Positions 1 through 8,072 of a stretch of DNA of 64,000 nucleotides are shown here, piece after piece. The position numbers and the translations under genes were made by a program. The notes under the pieces are model-generated. The model saw nothing but the letters and a program-made list of their open reading frames with translations. It was not told the origin of the DNA and did no database searches. Source of the DNA: an uncultured Bulleidia sp. (GTDB lineage Bacteria > Bacillota_I > Bacilli_A > Erysipelotrichales > Erysipelotrichaceae); NCBI GenBank assembly GCA_934757945.1, contig CAKVLT010000001.1, positions 1 through 64,000 on the forward strand, in the 5' to 3' direction. The stretch's first letter is position 1; each line of letters opens with the position of its first letter.

Positions 1-173
1 ACTTCAAGTTCGTTATCCGTAAGTTCGTGGATAGCTTTTTTAGAGCTTGTCATCATCTGACGTTCACGAAACAAAGCGGCATTATACAAGTTGTTGGCAC
101 AGTGAGCATTATAGTCGCACCATTGGAACAAAGCAGTTCCAGGCTTAACCTGTACATTCACAGAATGATACAT
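1..173 (-). CDS. tnpB: IS200/IS605-family TnpB, N-terminal part, runs off the window
   Basis: Reading on the minus strand from ATG 173, the frame is open to the window edge (57 codons). It begins MYHSVNVQVKPG and continues with a stretch rich in N-A-L-Y-N-A followed by R-E-R-Q. This resembles the amino terminus of IS605 OrfB/TnpB, the RNA-guided nuclease that accompanies TnpA in these elements. An AAGGAG sits about 6 nt before the ATG. Only the start is visible, so the RuvC-like and zinc-finger parts cannot be judged, and no tnpA lies next to it within the window. The family call rests on the N-terminal pattern alone. Confidence 0.7.
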   Translation of the reverse strand, partial: MYHSVNVQVKPGTALFQWCDYNAHCANNLYNAALFRERQMMTSSKKAIHELTDNELE

Positions 174-374
174 ATTCTTCTCCTTTTCAGTATATGCTAA
201 TACCACTATGATTATGGCATATCGCCTATACCAAAAAAGTGCCAGAAAAGCGATTCATCTCACCACTTATGCTGTGCATTAAAGTGGGAGTATTCTTGCT
301 CGTTCAAGATAAATTGAAAAGGGCTGAGCAAAAAACTCCAGACCTATTTTATATTTCGTGTCAATCATGTGTAC
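174..374. other. Gap between TnpB start and transketolase operon end
   Basis: No convincing gene is visible here. The stretch holds the upstream part of the TnpB gene and probably its element end. A short inverted repeat, GGCGATATGCC on the minus strand, lies close upstream of tnpB. Open frames on the plus strand in this area are shadows of the transketolase gene. Confidence 0.4.
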
Positions 375-399
375 AAAAAAGTCGGGAAGTTCTCCCGAC
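375..399 (-). terminator. Intrinsic terminator of the transketolase operon
   Basis: On the minus strand a GTCGGGA arm (399-393), a five-base loop and a TCCCGAC arm (387-381) are followed by six T (380-375). It sits 13 nt after the stop of the C-terminal transketolase gene. Confidence 0.9.
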
Positions 400-411
400 A
401 TACTTTACTGA

Positions 412-1335
412 TTATTTTAAATACCCAAGAATCTGTTCAGCTACACCTTCACCATCTAAACGGTATTCATGTAATAATACATCAGCACTTGCACTTTCAG
501 CATATCCATACATACCTAAACGATGTACAAATCTTGGACACTTTGCACTGGCCAGTTCTGCAACAAGAGAACCTAAGCCACCTGTAACGCTATGTTCTTC
601 TACTGTGAAGATAGTCTCATTTTCTTTCAGAATATTTGTGATACCTTCTTCATCACATGGCTTAATTGCACAAACATCAATCACTGTCAGATCGATACCT
701 TTTTCAGCTAAGATTTCAGCAGCTTTCATACTGCTCTGTACCATTAAACCTGTCGCAAATACAGCAATCTTCTGACTTCCCTGACGCAATACATTGATTT
801 TTGTAACATCGAAGTCTGTATCTGCAGTAAAGAAATCTTCTACCTGGCTTCTTCCAAGTCTTACATAACATGGTCCTTCATGACTTGCTACATAATCGAT
901 AACTGCTTTTGTTTCATACTGATCACATGGAGAGAATACGGATAAACCTGTGATAGCTCTCATGATGGCAATATCTTCAATTGCCTGATGCGTACAGCCA
1001 TCTTCTCCGACAGTAATGCCGGAATGAGAACCGATAACTTTTACATTTAACTGTGGATAAGCAACACTGTTACGAATCTGTTCCCAGCATCTGCCTGTGG
1101 CAAACATGGCAAATGTGGACGCAAATGGAATATATCCACTTGCCGCAAGACCTGCGGATACACCAATCAGGTTCTGTTCTGCAATACCTACATCAAAGAA
1201 TCTTTCAGGTGCTACTTTCTGAGCCATTGCAGATTTTGTACTTCCTGCAAGGTCTGCATCCAATACTACAATACGAGGATTTTCCTGTACTAACTTTGCT
1301 ATTTCTTCACCATAAGCTTCTCTAGTTGCTTTCAT
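412..1335 (-). CDS. Transketolase, C-terminal subunit
   Basis: This 307-residue protein carries the pyrimidine-binding and C-terminal domains of transketolase; together with the next gene it makes the thiamine-diphosphate enzyme that moves two-carbon ketol units between pentose and hexose phosphates. Visible family motifs are FFDVGIAEQNLIGVSAGLAASG (the Glu of GIAEQN activates the cofactor), HSGITVGEDGCTHQ and the C-terminal VEEHSVTGGLGS. It lacks the N-terminal cofactor-phosphate domain, which is supplied by the partner. The ATG overlaps the stop of the partner gene by one base (TAATG), so the two are translationally coupled. DXS-like proteins share these folds, but the split arrangement and length fit two-subunit transketolases. 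Confidence 0.93.
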   Translation of the reverse strand: MKATREAYGEEIAKLVQENPRIVVLDADLAGSTKSAMAQKVAPERFFDVGIAEQNLIGVSAGLAASGYIPFASTFAMFATGRCWEQIRNSVAYPQLNVKVIGSHSGITVGEDGCTHQAIEDIAIMRAITGLSVFSPCDQYETKAVIDYVASHEGPCYVRLGRSQVEDFFTADTDFDVTKINVLRQGSQKIAVFATGLMVQSSMKAAEILAEKGIDLTVIDVCAIKPCDEEGITNILKENETIFTVEEHSVTGGLGSLVAELASAKCPRFVHRLGMYGYAESASADVLLHEYRLDGEGVAEQILGYLK

Positions 1336-2153
1336 TAGTCGTTCACCCCCAGATCATGTAATGCAATCTTATATTCTTCTGCGTTAGGTGCTTTACCATG
1401 CCAGCCAACCTGGTCTTCCATGAAGGAGACACCCTTACCTTTGATTGTATGTGCTACGATGCATGTTGGCATTCCTTTTGTAGCTCGAGCTTCATCAAAT
1501 GCCCTGGCAATCTGTTCAAAATCATGACCGTCAATAGTAATGACATGCCAGCCAAATGCCTTGAATTTATCTTCGAATGGTTCAGGGCCGATGACATCGG
1601 AAACCTTACCGTCAATCTGAAGACCATTGTTATCAATAATGGCACATAAGTTATCCAGCTTGTAATGTCCTGCAGCCATAGCTGCTTCCCATACTTCACC
1701 TTCTTCACATTCACCATCACCTAAAAGTGTATATACACGATGATCGTTCCTGGACAGTCTGTTAGCAAGTGCCATACCGACAGATGCTGCAATACCCTGA
1801 CCTAAAGAACCTGTGCTCATGTCAATACCATCCAGATCATTCATATCCGGATGTCCCTGAAGTCTTGTATGAAGATGACGAATAGTTAATAATTCTTCTT
1901 CCTCCAGGAATCCCTTTTCACTTAATACAGCATAGAGAAGAGGGGCTGCGTGTCCTTTACTCAGCACAAAGCGGTCTCTGTCAACACTGCCTACATTATC
2001 TTTATTGATATTCATTTCATTGAAATAGAGGTAAGTCACAATATCTGCTGCAGATAAAGATCCACCCGGGTGTCCGGACTTTCCACTAAATACTTCGCGA
2101 ATAATATTCACACGGATATGATTCGCATGTTGCTTAAGCTCACTGATTTCCAT
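1335..2153 (-). CDS. Transketolase, N-terminal subunit
   Basis: The protein (272 residues from the chosen start) is the thiamine-diphosphate binding half of transketolase. It shows SGHPGGSLSAADI near residues 27-39, HAAPLLYAVL, DMSTGSLGQGIAASVGMA, and the GDG-x(24)-NN pattern (GDGECEEGEVWEAA through DNNGLQIDG) that holds Mg and the diphosphate. A longer frame reaches back to 2237, but GGAGG ends 6 nt before the ATG at 2153 and the family begins near there; an ATG at 2156 is one codon earlier. It is the first gene of a two-gene operon with the C-terminal subunit. The product is cytosolic and serves the non-oxidative pentose phosphate pathway. Confidence 0.93.
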   Translation of the reverse strand: MEISELKQHANHIRVNIIREVFSGKSGHPGGSLSAADIVTYLYFNEMNINKDNVGSVDRDRFVLSKGHAAPLLYAVLSEKGFLEEEELLTIRHLHTRLQGHPDMNDLDGIDMSTGSLGQGIAASVGMALANRLSRNDHRVYTLLGDGECEEGEVWEAAMAAGHYKLDNLCAIIDNNGLQIDGKVSDVIGPEPFEDKFKAFGWHVITIDGHDFEQIARAFDEARATKGMPTCIVAHTIKGKGVSFMEDQVGWHGKAPNAEEYKIALHDLGVND

Positions 2154-2255
2154 CATATTCCTCCGTAAATGCGCCGTTATAATACCATAAATCCTAAGGT
2201 TATAACAGGCTTTGTATAGTTTTTTAGCATTTTTCACAAATACATTTTTTCACAA

Positions 2256-2978
2256 CTAACATTGTTCAAGAAATGCCTTAAATAAACGAATCATGGTTTC
2301 ATTGCCCGACTGTGCCATCATCTCCGGATGAAACTGTACACCAGCCACAAAATTACCTTCTGTTTTCTGTACACCTTCCACAATTCCTTCTTTACTTCTT
2401 GCAATTACCTTTAAACATGGAGCTACATCTTTGATTGCCTGATGATGAAAGCTGTTCACTCTGCAAGTCTCTGTAAGTACAGGATATAAGAAGGAATCTT
2501 TTTCTATGGTCACAGAATGTGTAGGACAATCTCTGAAAGTCTGCTGGCTGTGTTGATAACTTCCTGGTCTTTCTGTTGCAAGATCCTGATACAATGTACC
2601 TCCATAAGCAACATTAATAGCCTGCACGCCTTTACATATACCAAAGACTGGTAACTGTAATTTTTCTGCAAGCTGTATCACTTTCATATAATACGCATCC
2701 ACTTCCGGAATTAGCGGTCCGCAATGTATGTGCACACTTTCTCCATATAAAGAAGGATCAATATCTGCACCACCGCAAAGAACCACACCATCCAATCCCT
2801 GCAATTGTGCTTCTATAAGTTCTTCCTCCTGCATCACCGGCAATAATACTACAGCGGCACCTGCTTTTTCTAAAGACAACACATAGTCTCTGGAAACATT
2901 CACTCTGTTTTCTCCAGCAAAATACCCGCTATCATTGATGACAATGTTCGTTGTGACACCTATTTTTAACTTAGACAT
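2256..2978 (-). CDS. Class I glutamine amidotransferase, gamma-Glu-GABA hydrolase (PuuD-like) family
   Basis: The 240-residue protein matches peptidase family C26. The nucleophile elbow is FGICKGVQAIN with Cys near residue 125, an earlier GGADIDPSLYG loop is present, and the catalytic His-Glu pair is in VQFHPEMM near the C-terminus. Family members hydrolyse gamma-glutamyl amide bonds such as gamma-Glu-GABA or folate polyglutamates; the substrate cannot be told from sequence. It stands alone, ending 100 nt upstream of the transketolase operon and facing no partner that would fix a pathway. No putrescine-degradation genes are nearby, so a PuuD role is not supported by context. Confidence 0.85.
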   Translation of the reverse strand: MSKLKIGVTTNIVINDSGYFAGENRVNVSRDYVLSLEKAGAAVVLLPVMQEEELIEAQLQGLDGVVLCGGADIDPSLYGESVHIHCGPLIPEVDAYYMKVIQLAEKLQLPVFGICKGVQAINVAYGGTLYQDLATERPGSYQHSQQTFRDCPTHSVTIEKDSFLYPVLTETCRVNSFHHQAIKDVAPCLKVIARSKEGIVEGVQKTEGNFVAGVQFHPEMMAQSGNETMIRLFKAFLEQC

Positions 2979-3010
2979 ATGCCTATATCCTCACTAATTC
3001 CATTATACAC

Positions 3011-3038
3011 AAAAGAAAAGACTCCCTTAAAGAGAGCC
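3011..3038 (-). terminator. Terminator after PTS IIA gene
   Basis: On the minus strand GGCTCTC pairs with GGGAGTC (two G-U pairs) around a five-base loop, followed by a T-rich tail. It lies just past the IIA stop. Confidence 0.8.
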
Positions 3039-3049
3039 TCCATAAATTA

Positions 3050-3358
3050 TTAACCTAATTTCTTGTATAAAGTAACGAAACGTTCAGCTAAGATACCGAA
3101 AGCTTCAGCACTCATTAACTGGTCTTCAGCATGAGTTAAAAGCAGATCCATTTCTACTTTTTCACCCTGAGCTGTCTTAGTTAATAACTGAGCATGAGCG
3201 TCATGTCCCTGTGTGAAAGCTTCCTGACCTTCTTTAATCAGTTTTTCAGCTTCTTCAAAGTTACCTTCAGAAGCTGCATCGATAGCACCAATGTAAGAAG
3301 AACGAGCTGTACCTACAGACGCAATGATATTAAAAGCAATTAATTCTGTTCCTTCCAT
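3050..3358 (-). CDS. PTS lactose/cellobiose-family IIA component
   Basis: This 102-residue all-helical protein accepts phosphate from HPr and passes it to IIB. The active His is in LLLTHAEDQLMSAE near residue 76, and the start (EGTELIAFNIIASVGTARSSYIGA) is typical of the Lac/Cel/Lichenan IIA family, with length equal to the family norm. It is the second gene of a two-gene unit, 8 nt after the IIB gene. No IIC membrane component lies in the window, so the transporter must be completed by a gene elsewhere. Cellobiose or another beta-glucoside is likely but not proven; a 6-phospho-beta-glucosidase occurs at 54.8 kb. Confidence 0.93.
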   Translation of the reverse strand: MEGTELIAFNIIASVGTARSSYIGAIDAASEGNFEEAEKLIKEGQEAFTQGHDAHAQLLTKTAQGEKVEMDLLLTHAEDQLMSAEAFGILAERFVTLYKKLG

Positions 3359-3366
3359 GGTCCCTA

Positions 3367-3675
3367 TTATCCTTTCATCAGTTCTTCAGCTTTTGCTAAA
3401 ACGCCTTTGCCATCCATTAATCCATACATCTGCATTGGGATGTCTGTGATCTTCTTTTCAGGATGAGCAGCCTGTAATTTAGCAAGAGCATAACGAACCT
3501 GTGGGCCTAAAAGGATAACATCAGCCTGTCCATATTCTTTTTCGAAATCACCTAAAGAATATGCAGCAATGTCATAATCCTTTCCTGCAGCTTTAGCTGC
3601 TTCCTTCATTTTGTTTACGAGCAAGCTTGTGGACATGCCTGCAGCGCAGAATAATCTAATTACCTTATCTGCCAT
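3367..3675 (-). CDS. PTS lactose/cellobiose-family IIB component
   Basis: This 102-residue cytosolic protein is the sugar-phosphorylating relay of a Lac/Cel-type PTS. The phosphorylated Cys is residue 10 in LFCAAGMSTSLLVNKM, and VILLGPQVRYA and the C-terminal YGLMDGKGVL are conserved in the family. It heads a IIB-IIA pair whose promoter (3718-3746) uses an operator-like spacer. A closely related IIB gene stands alone at 7741; the two share most of their N-terminal 25 residues and the GLMDGKG region, so they are recent paralogs. IIC is missing from the neighbourhood. Confidence 0.94.
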   Translation of the reverse strand: MADKVIRLFCAAGMSTSLLVNKMKEAAKAAGKDYDIAAYSLGDFEKEYGQADVILLGPQVRYALAKLQAAHPEKKITDIPMQMYGLMDGKGVLAKAEELMKG

Positions 3676-3717
3676 AATTTAATCTCCTTTTCTATCGTAC
3701 TTAGTACGGGTACTCAA

Positions 3718-3746
3718 ATTTTACTTCGAAAACGGTTTCAATGCAA
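3718..3746 (-). promoter_or_regulatory. Promoter of IIB-IIA with cre-like operator as spacer
   Basis: On the minus strand TTGCAT (3746-3741), a 17-nt spacer TGAAACCGTTTTCGAAG (3740-3724) and TAAAAT (3723-3718) form a sigma-A promoter about 43 nt before the IIB start. The spacer has 12 of 14 positions of the catabolite-response consensus TGWAARCGYTWNCW. The same layout is found before the second IIB gene. Confidence 0.65.
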
Positions 3747-3779
3747 TCTTTTTCCATATCAGCTCTACTTACAAACCTT

Positions 3780-4021
3780 TGTGAACTACCCAAGGCTAAA
3801 GCACTTGGGGTAAAAGCCAGAAACATCTAAAGAAATGAGAATTCACTCACTTCTAAAATTAACGTATTAAGCTTAAAAATAAATGGAATTTCCTTTTCCG
3901 CCGTGCCATTTTTAAGATTATGACCCGCAATAAGCATCGACGTTCTATGTCGATTTTTCTTTAGCCTTCTTTCCCTTGTAAATCTTAAACAATGTTTTTC
4001 CTTATCCTCTACAAACACCAT
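3780..4021 (-). mobile_element. Probable remnant of an IS605-family element right end
   Basis: On the minus strand a hairpin CCCAAG-TGCTTTAGC-CTTGGG (about 3809-3790) is directly followed by TAGTTCAC. That combination resembles the right ends of TnpB-bearing IS605-group elements, where the hairpin is also the 3' part of the guide RNA. A 64-codon frame (4021-3827) lies where the end of tnpB would be, but I find no zinc-finger or RuvC residues in any frame, so the gene is lost or too decayed to call. The rest of this roughly 440-bp gap shows nothing else. Confidence 0.4.
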
Positions 4022-4118
4022 CTCTATTGTATGTTTGCGTAATGGATATATTTATTCTTTCAGTGAAGTATAGCGAATCTCTCCCACTGCTTCTAGATAT
4101 GTGCTCATACATGTCTTG

Positions 4119-5789
4119 TTATCTTTTTTGCAGCTCGTACAAAGCGGACAAATATCCTTCCTTTTGTAATAAGCTTTGAGGATTCCCTTCCTCCACGATG
4201 GTTCCTTGTTGAAACACATACACGTAATCAAAATCTTGAATAAAAGAAATTCTGTGAGAAATCACAACAACTGTTGTGTCCGTTGGAACAGCTTTGAGAC
4301 TTTCTTGTATTGCCTTGGTGTTGTCTTCGTCTAAGGAAGCAGTGGGTTCATCCAGAATCCATATATCTCCATTTTGATAAAATGTTCTTGCAAGAGATAT
4401 GCGTTGTAACTGACCTCCTGAAAATCCACTGTTTTCTTTATCCGGAACATATGTAAAACCTTTCTCTTTCAAAAAGCCATCAGCATTTGCACACACTGAA
4501 GACTGCATTACTTTATCTATATCTGGAGTAAAAGACAGAGCAATGTTCTCATACATGTTCAGTTGAAATAGCGATATTTCCTGAGGCATATACGTCACAT
4601 CAGAGCCAGAAGGGATACTGACTGTACCACTTTGTGGCTTATAGATGCCTGCTAACAGCTTTGCACATGTAGACTTACCACTTCCACTTTCACCTACAAA
4701 AGCCACTTTTTTACCTGCCGGTATATGAAAAGACAGGGAATGTAAAACTTCTGAATAATCAGGATAAGAAAAACAAACATCATGAAAAGCAATTTCATCC
4801 ATACCTTCTTCACGCGTATCCACCATTTCCGGCAGTCTCAGAATTTCCAGTAATCTTTCCTCATGAGGCAGTGCTTCTTCCAGGAAATTAGAATATAGTC
4901 CTATACTCACTAATCCCTGCCATATAAGATCAATCATCGAAATACCTACCAGAATCTTAGAAAACGGTAAATATCCTTTTTCTGCAAGAAAACCTCCTGT
5001 AACCAGAATAAGAAGATAAGAAAGACAATTCATTGTGATATGAATACAGAAACCACGTATACTCTGATATTTACCCGATGCTTTCAGGTTGTCAGATACT
5101 GGTTCAAAAAATTGAAATGCTTTCTTTTCAAAGCGCTTCTGCAAAGAAAAAGTGCGTATTTCTTCACTGCCATAGATAGCTTCAGAAATATATTTCAAGG
5201 CCAGGCCTTTTGCTTTGCTTGCATTGCCTTCTGCTTCTGCTTTCTGTTTTGCATACAGATGTACTGAACCAAATCCAAGTAACGCACACAATATGCATAC
5301 CATTGCCACTAACACATTCAGATGGAAAAGATAGATAACACAAAATATACCTGCCAGAAATGGCTCATAGACCCATCCTGCCATATACTCTCCAAACAAA
5401 TGACTGACATATGGTAAATCAATTGTTAATCGATTTAAAATCTCTTCAGCAGTATATGTACCTGTCTTGCATTCTTCTCCATGAACATAAGCAGAAAGAA
5501 TATCTTCTCGTATGGCATTTTGAACTGCATATTCCACTTTTGTAAAACATATAAGGCACAGAGAAGAAATCACTGTCGCAAGTACAACAAGTAATAAGTA
5601 CAGTAAGGAAGAGGTTAAAATTGCACTTTCTTTCTCGCTCACCAAAGAAAACACATTAGATAACATGACACCTACAGAAGAAAACAATACTACATAGCTA
5701 AGAGCCAGAAAAACACAGGCAGCAAAGAATCGAATTCTATAAGGTTTAAAATATGGATAAAATGCAGAATATGCTTCTTTTCTTTTCAT
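4119..5789 (-). CDS. ABC exporter half-transporter, membrane plus ATPase
   Basis: At 556 residues this is a fused membrane-ATPase ABC protein of the type I exporter fold. Hydrophobic segments lie near residues 20-42, 62-82, 135-180 and 250-285. The ATPase has Walker A GESGSGKST, signature SGGQLQR, Walker B IWILDEPTASLD with the catalytic Glu, and the switch His in VVISHR. Its start overlaps the end of the 529-residue ABC gene by four bases (ATGA), so the two are most likely subunits of one heterodimer. The signature begins FSGG rather than LSGG. Cargo is unknown; lipid, drug or peptide export are all possible. A small Cys-bearing protein is encoded first in the operon. Confidence 0.9.
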   Translation of the reverse strand: MKRKEAYSAFYPYFKPYRIRFFAACVFLALSYVVLFSSVGVMLSNVFSLVSEKESAILTSSLLYLLLVVLATVISSLCLICFTKVEYAVQNAIREDILSAYVHGEECKTGTYTAEEILNRLTIDLPYVSHLFGEYMAGWVYEPFLAGIFCVIYLFHLNVLVAMVCILCALLGFGSVHLYAKQKAEAEGNASKAKGLALKYISEAIYGSEEIRTFSLQKRFEKKAFQFFEPVSDNLKASGKYQSIRGFCIHITMNCLSYLLILVTGGFLAEKGYLPFSKILVGISMIDLIWQGLVSIGLYSNFLEEALPHEERLLEILRLPEMVDTREEGMDEIAFHDVCFSYPDYSEVLHSLSFHIPAGKKVAFVGESGSGKSTCAKLLAGIYKPQSGTVSIPSGSDVTYMPQEISLFQLNMYENIALSFTPDIDKVMQSSVCANADGFLKEKGFTYVPDKENSGFSGGQLQRISLARTFYQNGDIWILDEPTASLDEDNTKAIQESLKAVPTDTTVVVISHRISFIQDFDYVYVFQQGTIVEEGNPQSLLQKEGYLSALYELQKR

Positions 5790-7375
5790 TTTCCATACAC
5801 CTCCTTATATTGAGGATAAGAACCATCAAAAACAACTTTCCCTTCTTTAAACACAAGTATCTGATCCATTTGTTTTAAATACTCTAATTGATGTAAAGAA
5901 AAGATACAGGTAGAAGAAAGAGAAGGCTGTAGCAGTTCTTGCAAAACGGCATGTGCATTGGCCGCATCCAATGCAGAAATGGATTCATCAAAAAGAAGGA
6001 TATCCTTTGCATGGTACAATGCTCTTGCCAGCGCAATTCTCTGTCTTTGACCGCCAGACAGATTTCCACCATTATTTTCAATTTCTCTGTTTTCCATGTT
6101 TTCAAGCTTTGCTTTAGACAAAGAATCTGTCAGCTTTTCCTCATCCACATGATCTTCTAAAGCAACATTGCCATACAGTGTGTCTGTAAACAGATAGGGG
6201 AACTGTTGAGTAAATACAGCCTCTTTACTAAGACAGGATCCTGAAGATGGCAGAATCATATGCGCTATCAGTTTCAAAGCAGTAGACTTACCACTTCCAC
6301 TTTCCCCTATAAAAGCAACTTTACTGCCTTGCTTAAGAGTAAATGAAACATCTTGTAACGCATATGTATCTTCACCTGGATACGTATAATACACATGATT
6401 AAACACAATATTCTGACTATCCGCAGCCGGATAGCTTTTTTCTTCCTGATTCAAAAACTGTTCAATACGCTGCACAGACACTCTCTCTTTTCTGTACGTC
6501 ACGATGTAATCTGTATAGTGCAACTGAGATGGAACAATTTCCTGACACAGATAGAAAAAAGCCATAAACACTCCCAAAGAAATATGTGGATACAACAAAA
6601 CAGAAGCAAGGCAAACAGAAAGCACTGGAAGGACACCACACAGTAAACCAATCACCTTAACCGGTGCAGTCACTTTTGTCATGTTTATCACCTGTTGCGT
6701 ATATTCTTTCTGTGATGCCGCATATATCCGTTTAGAAAAAGCATATGCCTTGTTGGTCTGAATTGTCATTTTATGATCCAGTACATCTTTCAGATGTCCA
6801 TTCAGATTCACTTCTGCTTCCTTTGCTTTTTCACTTACCTTTTCTACACTATGTGAGGTCTTCCATTGTAAAAATACAGAAAGAAACACTGCACAGAAAT
6901 AAACAAAGAACAGCAAAGGAGATAACATGCACATATACACGAGAATAAAGAGAAGCCGTATAGTTTCAAACAGTATAGTTGTTAACGTATCACACAGACA
7001 ATTCAAAGTACTGTCACAATCCGTAGACAGCAATGTATACGTCTCTTTTGTATTTTGAAGGCTTTTTGAATCATATGGCAAGGCATTTATCTTATGCAGA
7101 ATATCAGCATACAGCTGTTTGAAAAATGAAGCCTGCATATGCATAATTACCTGTCTGTTAAGACTGTTGTTAAATACCCCCAGCAGTATATAGTTTCCTG
7201 TTAATAAAAAAAGAAGAGAAGAGATACCAGTTAACCCGTTTGCAGAAATATGCATGGTAAGCGAACTGATTTCAGAAGATATACAGATAGTCACTAACGT
7301 TGTAGCAACAGCCAGAATAAGTAGTAATGAATAATACCCTTTCACATGTTTTAAACGCTTCAATAAAGACAACAT
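5786..7375 (-). CDS. ABC exporter half-transporter, partner subunit
   Basis: This 529-residue ABC protein has an N-terminal membrane domain (strongly hydrophobic near 14-36, 52-70, 125-165 and 245-275) and a C-terminal ATPase. Walker A is GESGSGKST, the signature is NLSGGQRQRIALARAL, Walker B is ILLFDESISALD with Glu present, and the switch His is in IFSLHQLE. Both partners keep the key ATPase residues, so both sites could be active. An AGGAGAG lies 5 nt before the start, and the 55-codon gene upstream overlaps this start by 16 nt. No substrate-binding protein, permease or biosynthetic enzyme is next to it, so the cargo cannot be inferred. Confidence 0.9.
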   Translation of the reverse strand: MLSLLKRLKHVKGYYSLLLILAVATTLVTICISSEISSLTMHISANGLTGISSLLFLLTGNYILLGVFNNSLNRQVIMHMQASFFKQLYADILHKINALPYDSKSLQNTKETYTLLSTDCDSTLNCLCDTLTTILFETIRLLFILVYMCMLSPLLFFVYFCAVFLSVFLQWKTSHSVEKVSEKAKEAEVNLNGHLKDVLDHKMTIQTNKAYAFSKRIYAASQKEYTQQVINMTKVTAPVKVIGLLCGVLPVLSVCLASVLLYPHISLGVFMAFFYLCQEIVPSQLHYTDYIVTYRKERVSVQRIEQFLNQEEKSYPAADSQNIVFNHVYYTYPGEDTYALQDVSFTLKQGSKVAFIGESGSGKSTALKLIAHMILPSSGSCLSKEAVFTQQFPYLFTDTLYGNVALEDHVDEEKLTDSLSKAKLENMENREIENNGGNLSGGQRQRIALARALYHAKDILLFDESISALDAANAHAVLQELLQPSLSSTCIFSLHQLEYLKQMDQILVFKEGKVVFDGSYPQYKEVYGK

Positions 7376-7527
7376 ATTCTCTCCTTTCCGACAGAGTATA
7401 TGTCTGATAACTTTCTAAATACCTGTTCAACAGTCTTTTCTGTATATGACATTTTTGCCAGGCAAATCCCACATAATTTTCCAGCCGGCATTTCATGTAT
7501 GACTTCTTCAAACATTTCCTGTTGCAT
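7360..7527 (-). CDS. 55-residue Cys-containing protein, first gene of the ABC exporter operon
   Basis: The frame runs from ATG 7527 to TGA 7362-7360 and is preceded by AAGGAG about 8 nt upstream, a better ribosome site than most genes here. It begins MQQEMFEEVIHEMPAGKL, has Cys 19 and Cys 22 in CGIC, a central helix-like stretch (residues 28-45), and ends with Cys 52-Cys 53-Leu-Tyr. It overlaps the exporter start by 16 nt, which implies coupled translation. It could be a metal- or redox-sensing partner or regulator of the transporter, or an exported peptide precursor. The absence of a modification enzyme speaks against the last. I do not recognise the family. Confidence 0.6.
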   Translation of the reverse strand: MQQEMFEEVIHEMPAGKLCGICLAKMSYTEKTVEQVFRKLSDIYSVGKERICCLY

Positions 7528-7684
7528 ACAAATACTCCTTCCTGTACCAATTATTCTTTATATATGGTTTGTTATAGCATATCCCCCCCAAAAAGGGATG
7601 ACAGAAATGTTTTAACAAATGCAATACTTTATCTGACATTTTTTAACAAGTTTCTAACGTTACTTTTTTGCATTCGAGATGTAA
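7528..7684 (-). other. Intergenic stretch before the ABC exporter operon
   Basis: Nothing coding is visible. On the minus strand a run of six G (GGGGGGATATGC) is followed by TATAAC, a possible -10 box about 30 nt before the ribosome site; I find no clear -35. Confidence 0.3.
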
Positions 7685-7716
7685 CAAAAAGCCCTTATCC
7701 ATGCAGAATAAGAGCT
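7685..7716 (-). terminator. Terminator of the lone PTS IIB gene
   Basis: On the minus strand AGCTCTTAT pairs with ATAAGGGCT (one G-U pair) and is followed by five T. It begins 24 nt after the IIB stop, so the gene is transcribed alone. Confidence 0.85.
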
Positions 7717-7740
7717 TTAAGGAGAAAATAATTGTTGAAA

Positions 7741-8046
7741 TTATTTGTTTAATGCTTTTTCAGCAATTGCCAGTGCGCCTTTACCGTCCATCAGACCATA
7801 TACACGCATGTCGATAACATCGATTGGTGTATCCGGGAACATACCATGAATCTTATCCTTGGCAAAACGAACCTGAGGACCTAACAGGATGACATCCGCT
7901 GTCTTTCCTTTTTCAGGTGCTTCATTCATGGAATATGCAGCGATTTCATACTCCTTTCCTGCAGCACTTGCAGCTTCTTTCATCTTGTTGACAAGCAAGC
8001 TTGTAGACATACCTGCTGAGCAGAATAATGTAATTTTCTGTGCCAT
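7741..8046 (-). CDS. Orphan PTS lactose/cellobiose-family IIB component
   Basis: This 101-residue protein has the same build as the IIB at 3367, with phospho-Cys 9 in LFCSAGMSTSLLVNKM, then VILLGPQVRFA and YGLMDGKGALAIAEK. It has its own promoter and terminator, with no IIA or IIC beside it. It may pair with IIA/IIC encoded elsewhere, giving the cell a second specificity, or act mainly as a phosphate relay or sensor. Its promoter is built exactly like that of the IIB-IIA pair, so both are probably under the same carbon-source control. Confidence 0.92.
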   Translation of the reverse strand: MAQKITLFCSAGMSTSLLVNKMKEAASAAGKEYEIAAYSMNEAPEKGKTADVILLGPQVRFAKDKIHGMFPDTPIDVIDMRVYGLMDGKGALAIAEKALNK

Positions 8047-8072
8047 ACTTTACGTACCTTCTTTCTGTTTTT

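Noticed and set aside
239..775. 178-codon open frame on the plus strand
   Set aside because: It is antisense to the clear transketolase gene, has no ribosome site and no family features.
3827..4021. 64-codon frame as a real small gene
   Set aside because: No ribosome site and no family features; it lies where a decayed tnpB tail is expected.
7272..7550. 92-codon frame overlapping the start of the ABC exporter gene
   Set aside because: It overlaps the exporter start deeply and lacks a ribosome site; the 55-codon frame in another phase has both a proper SD and a sensible overlap.
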